The position numbers and the translations under genes were made by a program. A stretch of 5,987 bases of DNA, from the NCBI GenBank assembly GCA_026391935.1, contig JAPLDC010000322.1:1-5987 (forward strand). The letters are read 5' to 3'. Every line of letters begins with the position of its first letter. Position 1 is the stretch's first letter. This document shows positions 5,065 to 5,987 of this stretch, one piece after another. This DNA comes from Bacteroidota bacterium. GTDB taxonomy: Bacteria; Bacteroidota; Bacteroidia; 2-12-FULL-35-15. Below the pieces are notes generated by a model. It had not been told where the DNA came from, made no database searches, and saw nothing but the letters and a program-made list of their open reading frames with translations.

Positions 5065-5987
5065 ATGAGTGTATTCGAGATCATTGGCGGAAAAAAATTA
5101 AAGGGCGAAATTATTCCACAGGGCGCTAAAAATGAGGCGCTACAAATACTTTGCGCTGTTCTGTTAACGCCGGAAAAAGTGGTGATACAAAACATTCCGG
5201 ATATTGTGGATGTAAATAAACTCATTGATCTGCTTCGTGATCTGGGAGTGACAATAGAAAAAACTGGTCATGAAGAATATACATTTCAAGCCGATCATGT
5301 AGATGTGGATTATTTGAATTCTCCGGAATTTAAAAAGAAAGGTGGTAGTTTACGTGGTTCAATAATGATAGTAGGGCCATTGCTTTCCCGTTTCGGTAAA
5401 GGATACATTCCGAAACCCGGTGGAGATAAGATCGGACGGAGGAGATTGGATACGCACTTTATCGGATTTCAAAATCTGGGTGCCAAATTCATTTATGATG
5501 AGGCAAACGAATTTTATAAGGTTGAAGCAAATGATTTGAAAGGTTGTTACATGCTTTTGGATGAAGCATCTGTGACCGGAACAGCGAATATTTTGATGGC
5601 GGCCGTATTGGCAAAAGGAACAACGACTATATACAATGCTGCTTGTGAGCCATATGTTCAGCAGTTGTGTAAAATGCTGAATCGGATGGGAGCAAAAATT
5701 TCAGGAATAGGCTCTAATTTATTGGTGATAGAAGGGGTAAAATATCTTACAGGAACAACGCATAGAATGTTGCCGGATATGATCGAAGTAGGTAGTTTTA
5801 TTGGTTTGGCAGCAATGACGCAATCAGAGATCACTATTAAGGATGTTCATTGGGATGAGCTGGGTATCATTCCAAGTGTCTTTCAGCGTTTAGGTATTAA
5901 ACTAGAGCGGAGAGGCGATGATATTTATATTCCTTCGCAGGAAAGTTACGAGATCGATACGTTTATTGATGGTTCTATTTTAACAAT
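5065..5987 (+). CDS. murA: UDP-N-acetylglucosamine 1-carboxyvinyltransferase, C-terminus missing
   Basis: MurA transfers enolpyruvate from PEP to UDP-GlcNAc, the first committed step of peptidoglycan synthesis, in the cytoplasm. The window holds residues 1-307 of an enzyme usually about 420-437 long; the rest lies past the right edge. The start MSVFEIIGGKKLKGEI is typical. The substrate-contacting Lys22-Asn23 are in QGAKNEAL (19-26), and Arg97 in GSLRGSI (94-100) aligns with E. coli Arg91. The mobile catalytic loop reads KPGGDKIGRRRLDTHF (117-132). Asp121 stands where E. coli has Cys115, the residue fosfomycin alkylates. HRMLPDMIEVGSF (233-245) is another MurA block. The catalytic Asp305 equivalent is outside the window. 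The ATG at 5065 has no Shine-Dalgarno sequence but an A-rich stretch before it, usual for this phylum. The Asp-type loop predicts fosfomycin insensitivity; the enzyme should otherwise be active. Confidence 0.97.
   Translation, partial: MSVFEIIGGKKLKGEIIPQGAKNEALQILCAVLLTPEKVVIQNIPDIVDVNKLIDLLRDLGVTIEKTGHEEYTFQADHVDVDYLNSPEFKKKGGSLRGSIMIVGPLLSRFGKGYIPKPGGDKIGRRRLDTHFIGFQNLGAKFIYDEANEFYKVEANDLKGCYMLLDEASVTGTANILMAAVLAKGTTTIYNAACEPYVQQLCKMLNRMGAKISGIGSNLLVIEGVKYLTGTTHRMLPDMIEVGSFIGLAAMTQSEITIKDVHWDELGIIPSVFQRLGIKLERRGDDIYIPSQESYEIDTFIDGSILT

Overview
The window looks like ordinary chromosomal DNA from a member of the Bacteroidota (Bacteroidetes). Three things point there. One gene encodes a DUF4290 protein, a family I know only from this phylum, and it sits directly before murA. 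The order etfB-etfA-bifunctional nuclease is also typical of the phylum. Starts lack clear Shine-Dalgarno sequences, while several upstream regions carry Bacteroidetes-type promoter elements (-33 TTTG, -7 TAnnTTTG). A genus cannot be assigned from what is visible.

Layout. Positions 1-2054 form a leftward block read as etfB (1314-2054), etfA (308-1279) and a bifunctional-nuclease (DUF151) gene cut off by the left edge (1-208). The spacer at 2055-2262 holds a candidate etfBA promoter, a 22-bp near-perfect palindrome upstream of it, and a short REP-like sequence in the presumed leader. Positions 2263-3843 encode, also leftward, a multi-pass membrane glycosyltransferase of the GT39/PMT type. A compact divergent promoter region (about 3850-3930) separates it from the rightward DUF4290 gene (3974-4660). 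A hairpin terminator (4711-4743) follows, then a 300-base non-coding stretch with a GC-rich REP-like inverted element and a leader hairpin. The rightward murA (from 5065) runs off the right edge.

How the genes work together. EtfB and EtfA form the electron-transfer flavoprotein that passes electrons from acyl-CoA and related dehydrogenases to the respiratory chain. MurA makes the first committed peptidoglycan precursor, and its catalytic-loop cysteine is replaced by aspartate, which predicts fosfomycin insensitivity. The glycosyltransferase probably moves a sugar from a polyprenyl-phosphate donor onto a cell-envelope acceptor. The roles of the nuclease-family protein and of DUF4290 in these neighbourhoods are unknown.

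I found no mobile-element genes, CRISPR array, RNA genes or clear new multi-gene system. The points worth a second look are regulatory sites, the repeat family, the MurA substitution and the uncharacterised DUF4290 protein.
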